A stretch of 5,742 nt of DNA from JBBPYA01 sp038200385 (GTDB lineage Bacteria > Actinomycetota > Actinomycetes > Mycobacteriales > Geodermatophilaceae), in contig JBBPYA010000011.1 of assembly GCA_038200385.1 (NCBI GenBank), positions 1 through 5,742 of the forward strand. The letters run 5' to 3'. This document shows positions 1 through 5,742 of the stretch, piece after piece. A program made the position numbers and the translations under genes. The notes beneath the pieces are model-generated. The model was not told the DNA's origin and did no database searches. It worked only from the letters and a program-made list of their open reading frames with translations. Positions within the stretch are counted from its first letter, which is position 1, and every line of letters begins with the position of its first letter.

Positions 1-357
1 CCGCCACCCGCGCCGCCGCTGCCACCAACCCGAACCACACCCCCGGCCAGACCTCCGGGCACGCTGGCACTACCACGGGCGGCCCGGGCGGCGCGCCTGG
101 GACCGTCGGTGTTGCAGCCACCGGCCACACCGCGCCGGCCCCACCCCGGGGGCGGCCTGGGCTACCTGGCCGACGGCACCCCGATCAGCCCCGCGCTGGC
201 CCGCAAACTGGCCTGCGACTGCGACCTGATCCCCGCCGTCCCCGCCGTCCTCGGCCCCGACGGCCCCGTCCTGGACCTCGGCCGCACCGCACCGGTCTGG
301 CTCGACCCCACCGGCACCCCCCAACGCAACCACCGACACCCACCCCTGCGCTGGTGA
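1..357 (+). pseudogene. DUF222/HNH endonuclease (13E12-like) remnant, 3' end, 5' truncated by the window
   Basis: The frame that starts at base 1 is open to a TGA at 355-357. From about base 154 it reads GLGYLADGTPISPALARKLA, then CDCDLIPAV...LGPDG and LDLGR, which is the conserved end of the DUF222 domain found in actinobacterial 13E12-repeat proteins. In the family this block is followed by an HNH nuclease segment with RDxGC and FPGC motifs. Here the protein instead goes within a few residues into VWLDPTGTPQRN-HRHPPLRW, which resembles, from memory, the tail found after the HNH domain. The nuclease domain therefore seems deleted in frame. Before base 150 the better coding frame is a different one (codons starting at base 3): it gives an Ala/Thr/Gly-rich linker with higher GC3, which implies a +1 frameshift. 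The gene converges on fumC with only 30 bp between the stop codons. The DUF222 assignment is fairly firm; the pseudogene status is inferred. It could also be a short expressed DUF222 protein without nuclease. Confidence 0.6.
232..249 (+). repeat. 9-bp perfect tandem duplication inside the DUF222 remnant
   Basis: The unit cccgccgtc occurs at 232-240 and again at 241-249, in frame, giving the peptide PAVPAV. Family members usually have a single IPAVLG or IPVVLG at this point, so the second copy looks like a slippage insertion of three codons. It keeps the frame but lengthens a normally length-conserved strand and fits decay of the gene. Confidence 0.7.
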
Positions 358-387
358 CCTCGCGAGTCGGTGCGTGCAGTCGACCGG

Positions 388-1782
388 TCAGCTGGGATGC
401 GTCATGGACAGCACGTCCAAAGCGGCGTCCAGCTCTGCCTCGGTGAGCTTGCCGTCCTCGACGTAGCCCCGCTCGAGTACCACCTGCTTGATGGTCTTGC
501 GCTCCTTGAGCGACTGCTTGGCCACCTGAGCTGCCTCGTCGTAACCGATGAAGCGGTTGAGCGGCGTCACTACCGACGGGGAGGACTCGGCCAGCTCGAG
601 GCAGCGCTCGACGTTCGCGGTGACGCCGTCGATGCACCGGTCGGCGAAGAGCACGCTGACGTTGGCGAGCAGCCGGATCGACTCCAGCAGGTTGCGGGCG
701 ATCACCGGCAGCATGACGTTGAGTTCGAGGTTGCCCGCCGCCCCGCCGAAGGCGACCGCGGCGTCGTTCCCGACCACCTGGGCGACGACCTGGCAGACCG
801 CTTCGGGGATGACCGGATTGACCTTGCCCGGCATGATCGAGGAGCCCGGCTGCAGGTCGGGCAGGCCGATCTCACCGAGTCCGGCCCGCGGGCCGGAGCC
901 CATCCACCGCAGGTCATTGGCGATCTTGTACAGCGAGATCGCGACGGTGCGCAGGACCCCGCTGGCCTCGACGAGGGCGTCGCGGGACCCCTGGGCCTCG
1001 AAGTGGTCGCGGGCCTCGGTCAGCGGCAGCCCCATGTCCGCAGCCAGCACAGCGATCACCTCGCCGCCGAAACCGGCCGGACTGTTGATCCCGGTACCCA
1101 CCGCCGTACCGCCCAGCGGAAGCTCGCCGATCCGGGGGAGGGCTGAACGCAGCCGCTCGACGCCGTACCGCACCGCCGCCGCGTACCCACCGAACTCCTG
1201 GCCCAGGGTCACCGGGGTCGCGTCCATCAGATGGGTCCGCCCGGCCTTGACCACGCTCGCGAACTCGGCGGACTTCGCCTCCAGCGACCGCGCCAGGTGG
1301 TCCAGCGCAGGGATCAGGTCGACGACGATCCCGCGGGTCGCCGCGATGTGGATGGCGGCGGGGAACTGGTCGTTGGAGGAGAACGGGTCGTTGACGTCGT
1401 CGTTGGGATGTACGGCCGCACCGAGGGTCTGCGCTGCCAGGGTGGCGATCACCTCGTTGGCGTTCATGTTCGAGCTGGTGCCCGAGCCGGTCTGGTATAC
1501 GTCGATCGGGAAGTCGCCGTCATATCCGCCGCCGGCCACCTCGGCCGCGACATCGTGGATGGCCTTCGCCTTTGCGGCGTCGAGCATGCCCCGCTCACCG
1601 CGAAGGCGGGCGCTGCAGCCCTTGATGGAGGCCAGCGCGCCGATCAGGCCGCGCTCGATCGTCAAGCCCGAGATCGGGAAGTTCTCCACCGCGCGTTGCG
1701 TCTGTGCCCGCCACTTGGCCCCGACCGGTACCCGGACCTCGCCCATCGAGTCGTGCTCGGTCCGGAAGTCCTGCTCGGCCAC
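388..1782 (-). CDS. fumC: Fumarate hydratase, class II
   Basis: Catalyses the reversible hydration of fumarate to L-malate in the TCA cycle; a cytoplasmic, iron-independent homotetramer. The product is 464 aa, normal for class II. Visible motifs are TGSGTSSNMN (98-107), VHPNDDVN (124-131), GRTHLMDATPVTLGQE (181-196) and the superfamily signature GSSIMPGKVNP (313-323). Numbering runs four behind E. coli FumC, so the catalytic pair is His184 and Ser314, with Lys320 and Asn322 binding substrate and His125/Asn127/Asp128 forming the second (B) site. The signature excludes class I fumarases; the GRTHLMDATP block and overall similarity favour fumarase over aspartase. The start is GTG at 1780-1782, supported by GAGGAG ten bases upstream and by the actinobacterial N-terminus (RTEHDSMGEVRVP); ATG at codon 13 would cut conserved residues. 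It lies 68 nt after citrate synthase on the same strand. One oddity is Asp-Pro-Phe at 132-134 where the family has an S-Q pair before SSND. Confidence 0.97.
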   Translation of the reverse strand: MAEQDFRTEHDSMGEVRVPVGAKWRAQTQRAVENFPISGLTIERGLIGALASIKGCSARLRGERGMLDAAKAKAIHDVAAEVAGGGYDGDFPIDVYQTGSGTSSNMNANEVIATLAAQTLGAAVHPNDDVNDPFSSNDQFPAAIHIAATRGIVVDLIPALDHLARSLEAKSAEFASVVKAGRTHLMDATPVTLGQEFGGYAAAVRYGVERLRSALPRIGELPLGGTAVGTGINSPAGFGGEVIAVLAADMGLPLTEARDHFEAQGSRDALVEASGVLRTVAISLYKIANDLRWMGSGPRAGLGEIGLPDLQPGSSIMPGKVNPVIPEAVCQVVAQVVGNDAAVAFGGAAGNLELNVMLPVIARNLLESIRLLANVSVLFADRCIDGVTANVERCLELAESSPSVVTPLNRFIGYDEAAQVAKQSLKERKTIKQVVLERGYVEDGKLTEAELDAALDVLSMTHPS

Positions 1783-1792
1783 GGCTTCTCGT

Positions 1793-1798
1793 CTCCTC
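1793..1798 (-). promoter_or_regulatory. Shine-Dalgarno site of fumC (sets the GTG start)
   Basis: On the minus strand this reads GAGGAG, ten bases before the GTG at 1782. It is the only good ribosome-binding sequence nearby and selects the GTG over the internal ATG at codon 13. Confidence 0.75.
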
Positions 1799-1824
1799 GG
1801 CTGTCGCGACGCATCCGTCCTGCG

Positions 1825-1850
1825 ATGCTATCCAGCGTGGTCGCGCGCGG

Positions 1851-1854
<4 letters not shown>
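1825..1854 (-). promoter_or_regulatory. Candidate SigA-type promoter for fumC
   Basis: On the minus strand a TAGCAT hexamer (+ strand 1825-1830) fits the actinobacterial -10 pattern TANNNT. A CTGACC hexamer (1849-1854) lies 18 bp upstream and matches four of six bases of TTGACA. The -35 overlaps the stop codon of citrate synthase. Transcription would begin near 1818, giving a leader of roughly 35 nt with the Shine-Dalgarno site inside it. A 5-bp inverted repeat (gcatc 1811-1815, gatgc 1824-1828) overlaps the -10. The match is by eye and short hexamers are common by chance. Confidence 0.35.
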
Positions 1855-3143
<1,289 letters not shown>

Positions 3144-3151
3144 CGCGTCGG

Positions 3152-3157
3152 CCTTTC
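3152..3157 (-). promoter_or_regulatory. Shine-Dalgarno site of citrate synthase
   Basis: The minus strand reads GAAAGG, ending eight bases before the ATG at 3143. It is a moderate match to the anti-Shine-Dalgarno sequence at ideal spacing and supports this ATG. Confidence 0.6.
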
Positions 3158-3165
3158 GCTCGGAT

Positions 3166-3202
3166 GTCGGCGACGCTAGCCGACGCCGTACGCCGTGGTC
3201 GG
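3166..3202 (-). promoter_or_regulatory. Candidate promoter with overlapping inverted repeat, upstream of citrate synthase
   Basis: On the minus strand a TAGCGT hexamer (+ strand 3173-3178) fits the TANNNT -10 pattern. CCGACC (3197-3202), 18 bp upstream, is a weak -35 with only the central GAC matching. The -10 falls almost wholly in the 7-base centre of a perfect 6-bp inverted repeat, gtcggc at 3166-3171 and gccgac at 3179-3184. That arrangement would suit an operator or a hairpin at the transcript start. Transcription would begin near 3166, giving a leader of about 22 nt. Identified by eye; a chance match is possible at this GC content. Confidence 0.3.
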
Positions 3203-3269
3203 GTCGGCTGGGCGCCGATGGGGTGGCCGGGTGCAGATCGAGCCCTTCGCGCCCGGACGACTCGGTTGC

Positions 3270-4295
3270 TCAGGCCTGCTTGTCGAAGTCGATCGAGGAG
3301 TACGCGCGCAGCTTGGCCAGGCGGTGCCAGGAGTCGATCTGCCGGATGGTGCCCGACTTCGAGCGCATCACGAGGGACTGGGTGCTGACCTCTCCCGAGC
3401 GGTAGTGCACGCCGCGGACCAGGTCGCCGTCGGTGATCCCGGTGGCGCAGAAGAACACGTTCTCGCCGCTGCACAGGTCGTCGATGGTCAGGATCCGGTC
3501 CAGGTCGTGGCCGGCGTCGAGGGCCTTGCGCCGCTCGGCGTCGTTGTGCGGCCACAGCTTGGCCTGCATGGCACCTCCCATGCACTTCAGGGCGCAGGCG
3601 GTGATGATCCCCTCGGGGGTGCCTCCGATGCCGAGCAGCATGTCGACGCCGGTGCTGTCCCGCGCGGCGCTGATCGCGCCGGCGACGTCCCCGTCGGAGA
3701 TGAAGTGGATCCGAGCGCCGGCCTCGCGGACCTCCCGCACGAGCTCGTCGTGCCGTGGGCGGTCCAGGATGCACACCGTCACGTCGGCGACCTGCCGGTT
3801 CTTGGCCTTGGCGACCCGCCGGATGTTCTCCCCGACCGGGTCGTCGATGTCTACGACGTCAGCTGCCTCGGCCCCCACCGCGAGCTTGTTCATGTAAAAC
3901 ACGGCGGACGGATCGAACATCGAGCCGCGCTCGGCTACGGCCAGCACCGCGAGGGCGTTGGGCATGCCTTTGGCCATCAGGGTCGTCCCGTCGATGGGGT
4001 CGACTGCGACGTCGCAGTGCGGCCCGTCCCCGTTGCCGACCTCCTCGCCGTTGTACAGCATCGGCGCGTCGTCCTTCTCGCCCTCGCCGATGACGACGAC
4101 GCCGTTCATGGACACCGTGCCGATCAGGGTCCGCATCGCGTCGACGGCGGCGCCGTCACCACCGTTCTTGTCCCCCCGCCCCACCCACCGGCCGGCGGCC
4201 ATCGCCGCAGCCTCGGTGACGCGCACCAGATCCAGGGCCAGGTTGCGATCCGGCGCCTCCGGCTGGACGCTGAGCGCGCTGGGGATGTCGGACAC
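3270..4295 (-). CDS. glpX: Fructose-1,6-bisphosphatase, class II (GlpX)
   Basis: Hydrolyses fructose 1,6-bisphosphate to fructose 6-phosphate, the committed step of gluconeogenesis; a metal-dependent cytoplasmic enzyme and usually the main FBPase of actinobacteria. The product is 341 aa, within the family range. Class II hallmarks are GDKNGGDGAAVDAMR (41-55), VVIGEGEKDDAPMLYNGEEVGNGDGP split over 67-92, the metal-binding DPIDGTT (99-105), DGDVAGAIS (201-209), GGTPEG (224-229, Glu228 the likely metal ligand) and SGENVFFCATGITDGDLVRGV (276-296). The open frame continues upstream, but homology begins at the GTG at 4293-4295 (MSDIPSAL), and AGGAG lies seven bases before it, so that start is chosen. 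It is divergent from the DUF4245 gene (120 bp apart) and followed by citrate synthase and fumC. The class is distinct from inositol monophosphatase-like and class I FBPases. No defect is visible. Confidence 0.96.
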   Translation of the reverse strand: MSDIPSALSVQPEAPDRNLALDLVRVTEAAAMAAGRWVGRGDKNGGDGAAVDAMRTLIGTVSMNGVVVIGEGEKDDAPMLYNGEEVGNGDGPHCDVAVDPIDGTTLMAKGMPNALAVLAVAERGSMFDPSAVFYMNKLAVGAEAADVVDIDDPVGENIRRVAKAKNRQVADVTVCILDRPRHDELVREVREAGARIHFISDGDVAGAISAARDSTGVDMLLGIGGTPEGIITACALKCMGGAMQAKLWPHNDAERRKALDAGHDLDRILTIDDLCSGENVFFCATGITDGDLVRGVHYRSGEVSTQSLVMRSKSGTIRQIDSWHRLAKLRAYSSIDFDKQA

Positions 4296-4302
4296 GCCAG
4301 GA

Positions 4303-4307
4303 CTCCT
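4303..4307 (-). promoter_or_regulatory. Shine-Dalgarno site of glpX within an 11-bp palindrome
   Basis: The minus strand reads AGGAG seven bases before the GTG start, which fixes that start against the longer open frame. The site lies inside a perfect odd palindrome, cagga-c-tcctg at 4298-4308, so it could pair with the adjacent TCCTG or overlap a protein-binding site. Confidence 0.65.
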
Positions 4308-4344
4308 GCGGTTTCGGGATGGATATCGTCTCAGACCGGGCGCC

Positions 4345-4373
4345 GTGCCGGCCCCGGCGGCGCACCTTACCGT
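4345..4373. promoter_or_regulatory. Divergent glpX / DUF4245 promoter region with overlapping -10 candidates
   Basis: The 120-bp gap between the two divergent starts contains TAAGGT on the minus strand (+ strand 4364-4369), a TANNNT match placed for glpX with a leader near 60 nt. TACCGT on the plus strand (4368-4373) has GTGCCG (4345-4350) 17 bp upstream as a poor -35, and would serve the DUF4245 gene. The two hexamers overlap by two bases, so if both are real the promoters would compete. No convincing -35 is visible for glpX. Confidence 0.25.
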
Positions 4374-4415
4374 CCCCCAGCGGCCGTCGGCGGCGCAGTC
4401 GGTCACGATGGACCC

Positions 4416-4952
4416 GTGGCAGACCGAGCCAGGCGAGGCCCCACGACCGGCGACATGGTGCGGTCCCTGGTTCCGCTGACCGTCCTGATCCTGGTGATGG
4501 TGTGGTTGTACCGGCCCTCGACCCCCGATCCGGTCACGACTGTCGACCCGGCGGGGGACGTCTTCTACGCCGCGTCCCTCGCCTCGTTCACCGTGCTCGC
4601 CCCGAGCGGCCTGCCGACCGGGTGGCGGTCCACCAGCGCGCGGGTCGATCCCGCCGAGCAGGGCGGTCCGGTCGGGCTGTCCATCGGGTACGTGACGCCG
4701 CAGGGCAGGTTCGCGCAGTTCGTGCACAGCTCGGTGCCCGTCGAGGCGCTGCTCGTCGATGTCCTCGGCAAGGGGTACACCCAGGTGGGGGAGACCGAGA
4801 TCGCCGGTCAGGGCTGGCAGGAGATGCGCAGCGCCCGCGACGAGCCGGCGCTGGTGCGCTCCGCGGACGGGGCCACCGTGGTGATCACCGGGTCGGCCTC
4901 CGACGCCGAGCTCCGGGCGCTGGTGGCGGCGCTGCGCCCGGCGCCCGGCTGA
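4416..4952 (+). CDS. DUF4245 family membrane-anchored protein of unknown function
   Basis: A 178-aa protein. It begins with a short basic, cytoplasmic-type stretch (MADRARRGPTTGDMVRS). One hydrophobic segment follows at about residues 17-32 (SLVPLTVLILVMVWLY) and then a soluble domain of about 145 residues, so it is probably a signal-anchor protein with the domain outside the membrane. There is no lipobox cysteine, which argues against a lipoprotein. The DMVRSL entry to the membrane segment, the APSGLPTGWRSTSARV motif and the WQEMRSARDEPALVR region match actinobacterial DUF4245 proteins, which I recall next to glpX in other genomes, including mycobacteria. The GTG at 4416 keeps the family's basic N-terminus, but only a weak GATGGA-like ribosome site precedes it; ATG at 4455 is the alternative and would leave almost nothing before the membrane segment. 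It is divergent from glpX and converges on xseB, 35 bp away. No enzymatic motif is visible. Confidence 0.8.
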   Translation: MADRARRGPTTGDMVRSLVPLTVLILVMVWLYRPSTPDPVTTVDPAGDVFYAASLASFTVLAPSGLPTGWRSTSARVDPAEQGGPVGLSIGYVTPQGRFAQFVHSSVPVEALLVDVLGKGYTQVGETEIAGQGWQEMRSARDEPALVRSADGATVVITGSASDAELRALVAALRPAPG

Positions 4953-4960
4953 GGCCTGCC

Positions 4961-4978
4961 TACCGCCGAGGTCCGGTA
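4961..4978. terminator. Weak candidate hairpin between converging DUF4245 and xseB genes
   Basis: The 35-bp gap between the two stop codons holds an inverted repeat, taccg (4961-4965) and cggta (4974-4978), with an 8-base loop. It is well placed as a bidirectional terminator, but the stem is only 5 bp and no T-run follows on either strand. Confidence 0.2.
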
Positions 4979-4987
4979 CCGCGGGGA

Positions 4988-5200
4988 CTACTCCGGGGGC
5001 GGTTGGAGGATGTCGGCCAACCGCTGCCGGGCGCCGTCGAGCCGGGCCTGGCAGATGCCGGCCACCGCCTCGCCGCGCTCCCACAGAGACAGGGATTCCT
5101 CCAGGCTCAGGCCCCCCGCCTCCAGCCGTCGCACCACCTCGGCGAGCTCGTCACGGGCCTGCTCGTAGCTCAGTTCGCCCGAGGGAGCCGGATCGGTCAC
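4988..5200 (-). CDS. xseB: Exodeoxyribonuclease VII small subunit
   Basis: The small subunit of exonuclease VII, which binds XseA and is required for its activity; the complex degrades single-stranded DNA to short oligonucleotides from either end, in repair and recombination. The product is 70 aa, typical for XseB. It shows the family pattern SYEQARDELAEVVRRLEAGG (11-30), then LSLEESLSLWERGEAV (31-46) and CQARLDGARQRLA (50-62), a two-helix coiled-coil hairpin. The start is the GTG at 5198-5200, giving MTDPAPSG before the conserved helix; no other ATG or GTG start is available nearby in frame. No clear Shine-Dalgarno sequence is seen, so translation may depend on coupling to xseA, whose stop lies 46 nt upstream. 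The gene ends in a Pro-rich tail (QPPPE). Confidence 0.92.
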   Translation of the reverse strand: MTDPAPSGELSYEQARDELAEVVRRLEAGGLSLEESLSLWERGEAVAGICQARLDGARQRLADILQPPPE

Positions 5201-5246
5201 GCCGGCCAGCGTAGTGACCGGTGCGGGCCAGCAGACCGCCGCGGCT

Positions 5247-5742
5247 TCAGTCGACCGTGACGTCGAGGCGCCCCCCGGCGAGCCGCACGGCCAGCTGATC
5301 GCCGCTGCCGGTCTGCTCGGCGTCGCGCACCACGGTGCCGCTCGCGGTCTGCACGACGGCGTACCCGCGGGCCAGGGTCGCTGCCGGGGACAGCGCGGCG
5401 ACCCGGGCCCGCGCGTGGTCCAGGTCGGTGGCGGCACCGTCCAGCCGGGCCGCGGCATGCCGGCGAACCTGGTCGCGCAGGGTGATCACCTGTGCAGCCC
5501 GGTCCCGCACGAGCACCCCCGGATCGGTGAGCACGGGGCGGCCTCGGATCCCGGCCAGCCACTGCTGCTCGGTGGCCAGCCGGGCACTGGCCGTACTTCG
5601 CAGCCGGTCCCGCTGGTGGCCGAGCAGGCGCACTTCTTCGTGGACGTCGGGTACCACGCGCTTGGCCGCGTCGGTCGGCGTGGCGGCGCGGACGTCGGCG
5701 GCCAAGTCCACCAGCGGCGTGTCCGGCTCGTGGCCGATGGCG
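5247..5742 (-). CDS. xseA: Exodeoxyribonuclease VII large subunit, C-terminal part (5' end beyond the window)
   Basis: The catalytic large subunit of exonuclease VII. Only the last 164 residues are present; the N-terminal OB-fold and the first half of the catalytic domain lie beyond the right edge. The fragment opens with AIGHEPDTPLVDLAADVRAA followed by TPTDAAKRVVPDV, a strongly conserved block of the nuclease domain. A long charged helical stretch comes next (about fragment residues 30-115, rich in Arg, Ala, Leu and Gln), the extended coiled coil that carries XseB. It ends with LSPAATLARGYAVVQ and a small beta domain (GDQLAVRLAGGRLDVTVD), as usual for XseA. The reading frame is intact. It is followed 46 nt later by xseB, the standard order for a two-gene operon. 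Confidence 0.95.
   Translation of the reverse strand, partial: AIGHEPDTPLVDLAADVRAATPTDAAKRVVPDVHEEVRLLGHQRDRLRSTASARLATEQQWLAGIRGRPVLTDPGVLVRDRAAQVITLRDQVRRHAAARLDGAATDLDHARARVAALSPAATLARGYAVVQTASGTVVRDAEQTGSGDQLAVRLAGGRLDVTVD

Noticed and set aside
358..387. Terminator between the DUF222 remnant and fumC
   Set aside because: The 30 bp contain only short palindromic pieces (tcgcga, gtcgac, accggt) and no stem of useful length or T-run.
388..1782. Aspartate ammonia-lyase instead of fumarase
   Set aside because: The GRTHLMDATPVTLGQE and GSSIMPGKVNPV blocks and the whole sequence follow actinobacterial FumC closely.
3195..4952. Long plus-strand open frame of 585 codons running into the DUF4245 gene
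   Set aside because: Its first 400 codons lie antisense to glpX, whose motifs are unmistakable. Only the part from 4416 on is a recognised protein; the rest is a GC-rich shadow frame.
4296..5084. N-terminal extension of glpX by about 260 residues
   Set aside because: The extension is Arg/Gly-rich, runs antisense to DUF4245 and xseB, and matches nothing. Homology and a good ribosome site place the start at 4295.

Overview
The window is about 70% GC by eye and codes on both strands with strong G/C in third codon positions. Gene content and order (xseA-xseB, a DUF4245 membrane protein, glpX, and a class II fumarase with the typical high-GC Gram-positive sequence) point to the Actinomycetota. 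A DUF222/13E12-type remnant fits a mycobacterial, geodermatophilid or nakamurellid-like lineage, but the genus cannot be fixed from this sequence. Four of the five starts visible in the window are GTG.

Layout from left to right. Positions 1-357 (+) hold the 3' end of a decayed DUF222/HNH (REP13E12-like) gene. It appears to have a +1 frameshift in a G5 run, a 9-bp tandem duplication, and no HNH nuclease segment. Positions 388-4295 (-) hold three central-carbon genes read glpX, then citrate synthase, then fumC, with gaps of 126 and 68 nt. Positions 4416-4952 (+) encode a small membrane-anchored DUF4245 protein, divergent from glpX. Positions 4988-5742 (-) hold xseB and the C-terminal third or so of xseA, the two subunits of exonuclease VII.

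The three metabolic genes link gluconeogenesis (GlpX fructose-1,6-bisphosphatase) with two TCA-cycle steps: citrate synthase at entry, and fumarase, which makes malate. Citrate synthase and fumC each have a plausible promoter and a good Shine-Dalgarno sequence, so they may be expressed from internal promoters as well as by read-through.

I see no CRISPR array, tRNA, rRNA, insertion sequence or defence system. The region is mostly ordinary core genome. The best leads are the nuclease-less DUF222 remnant, an unusual tripeptide beside the fumarase active site, the insertion of citrate synthase between glpX and fumC, and the uncharacterised DUF4245 neighbour.
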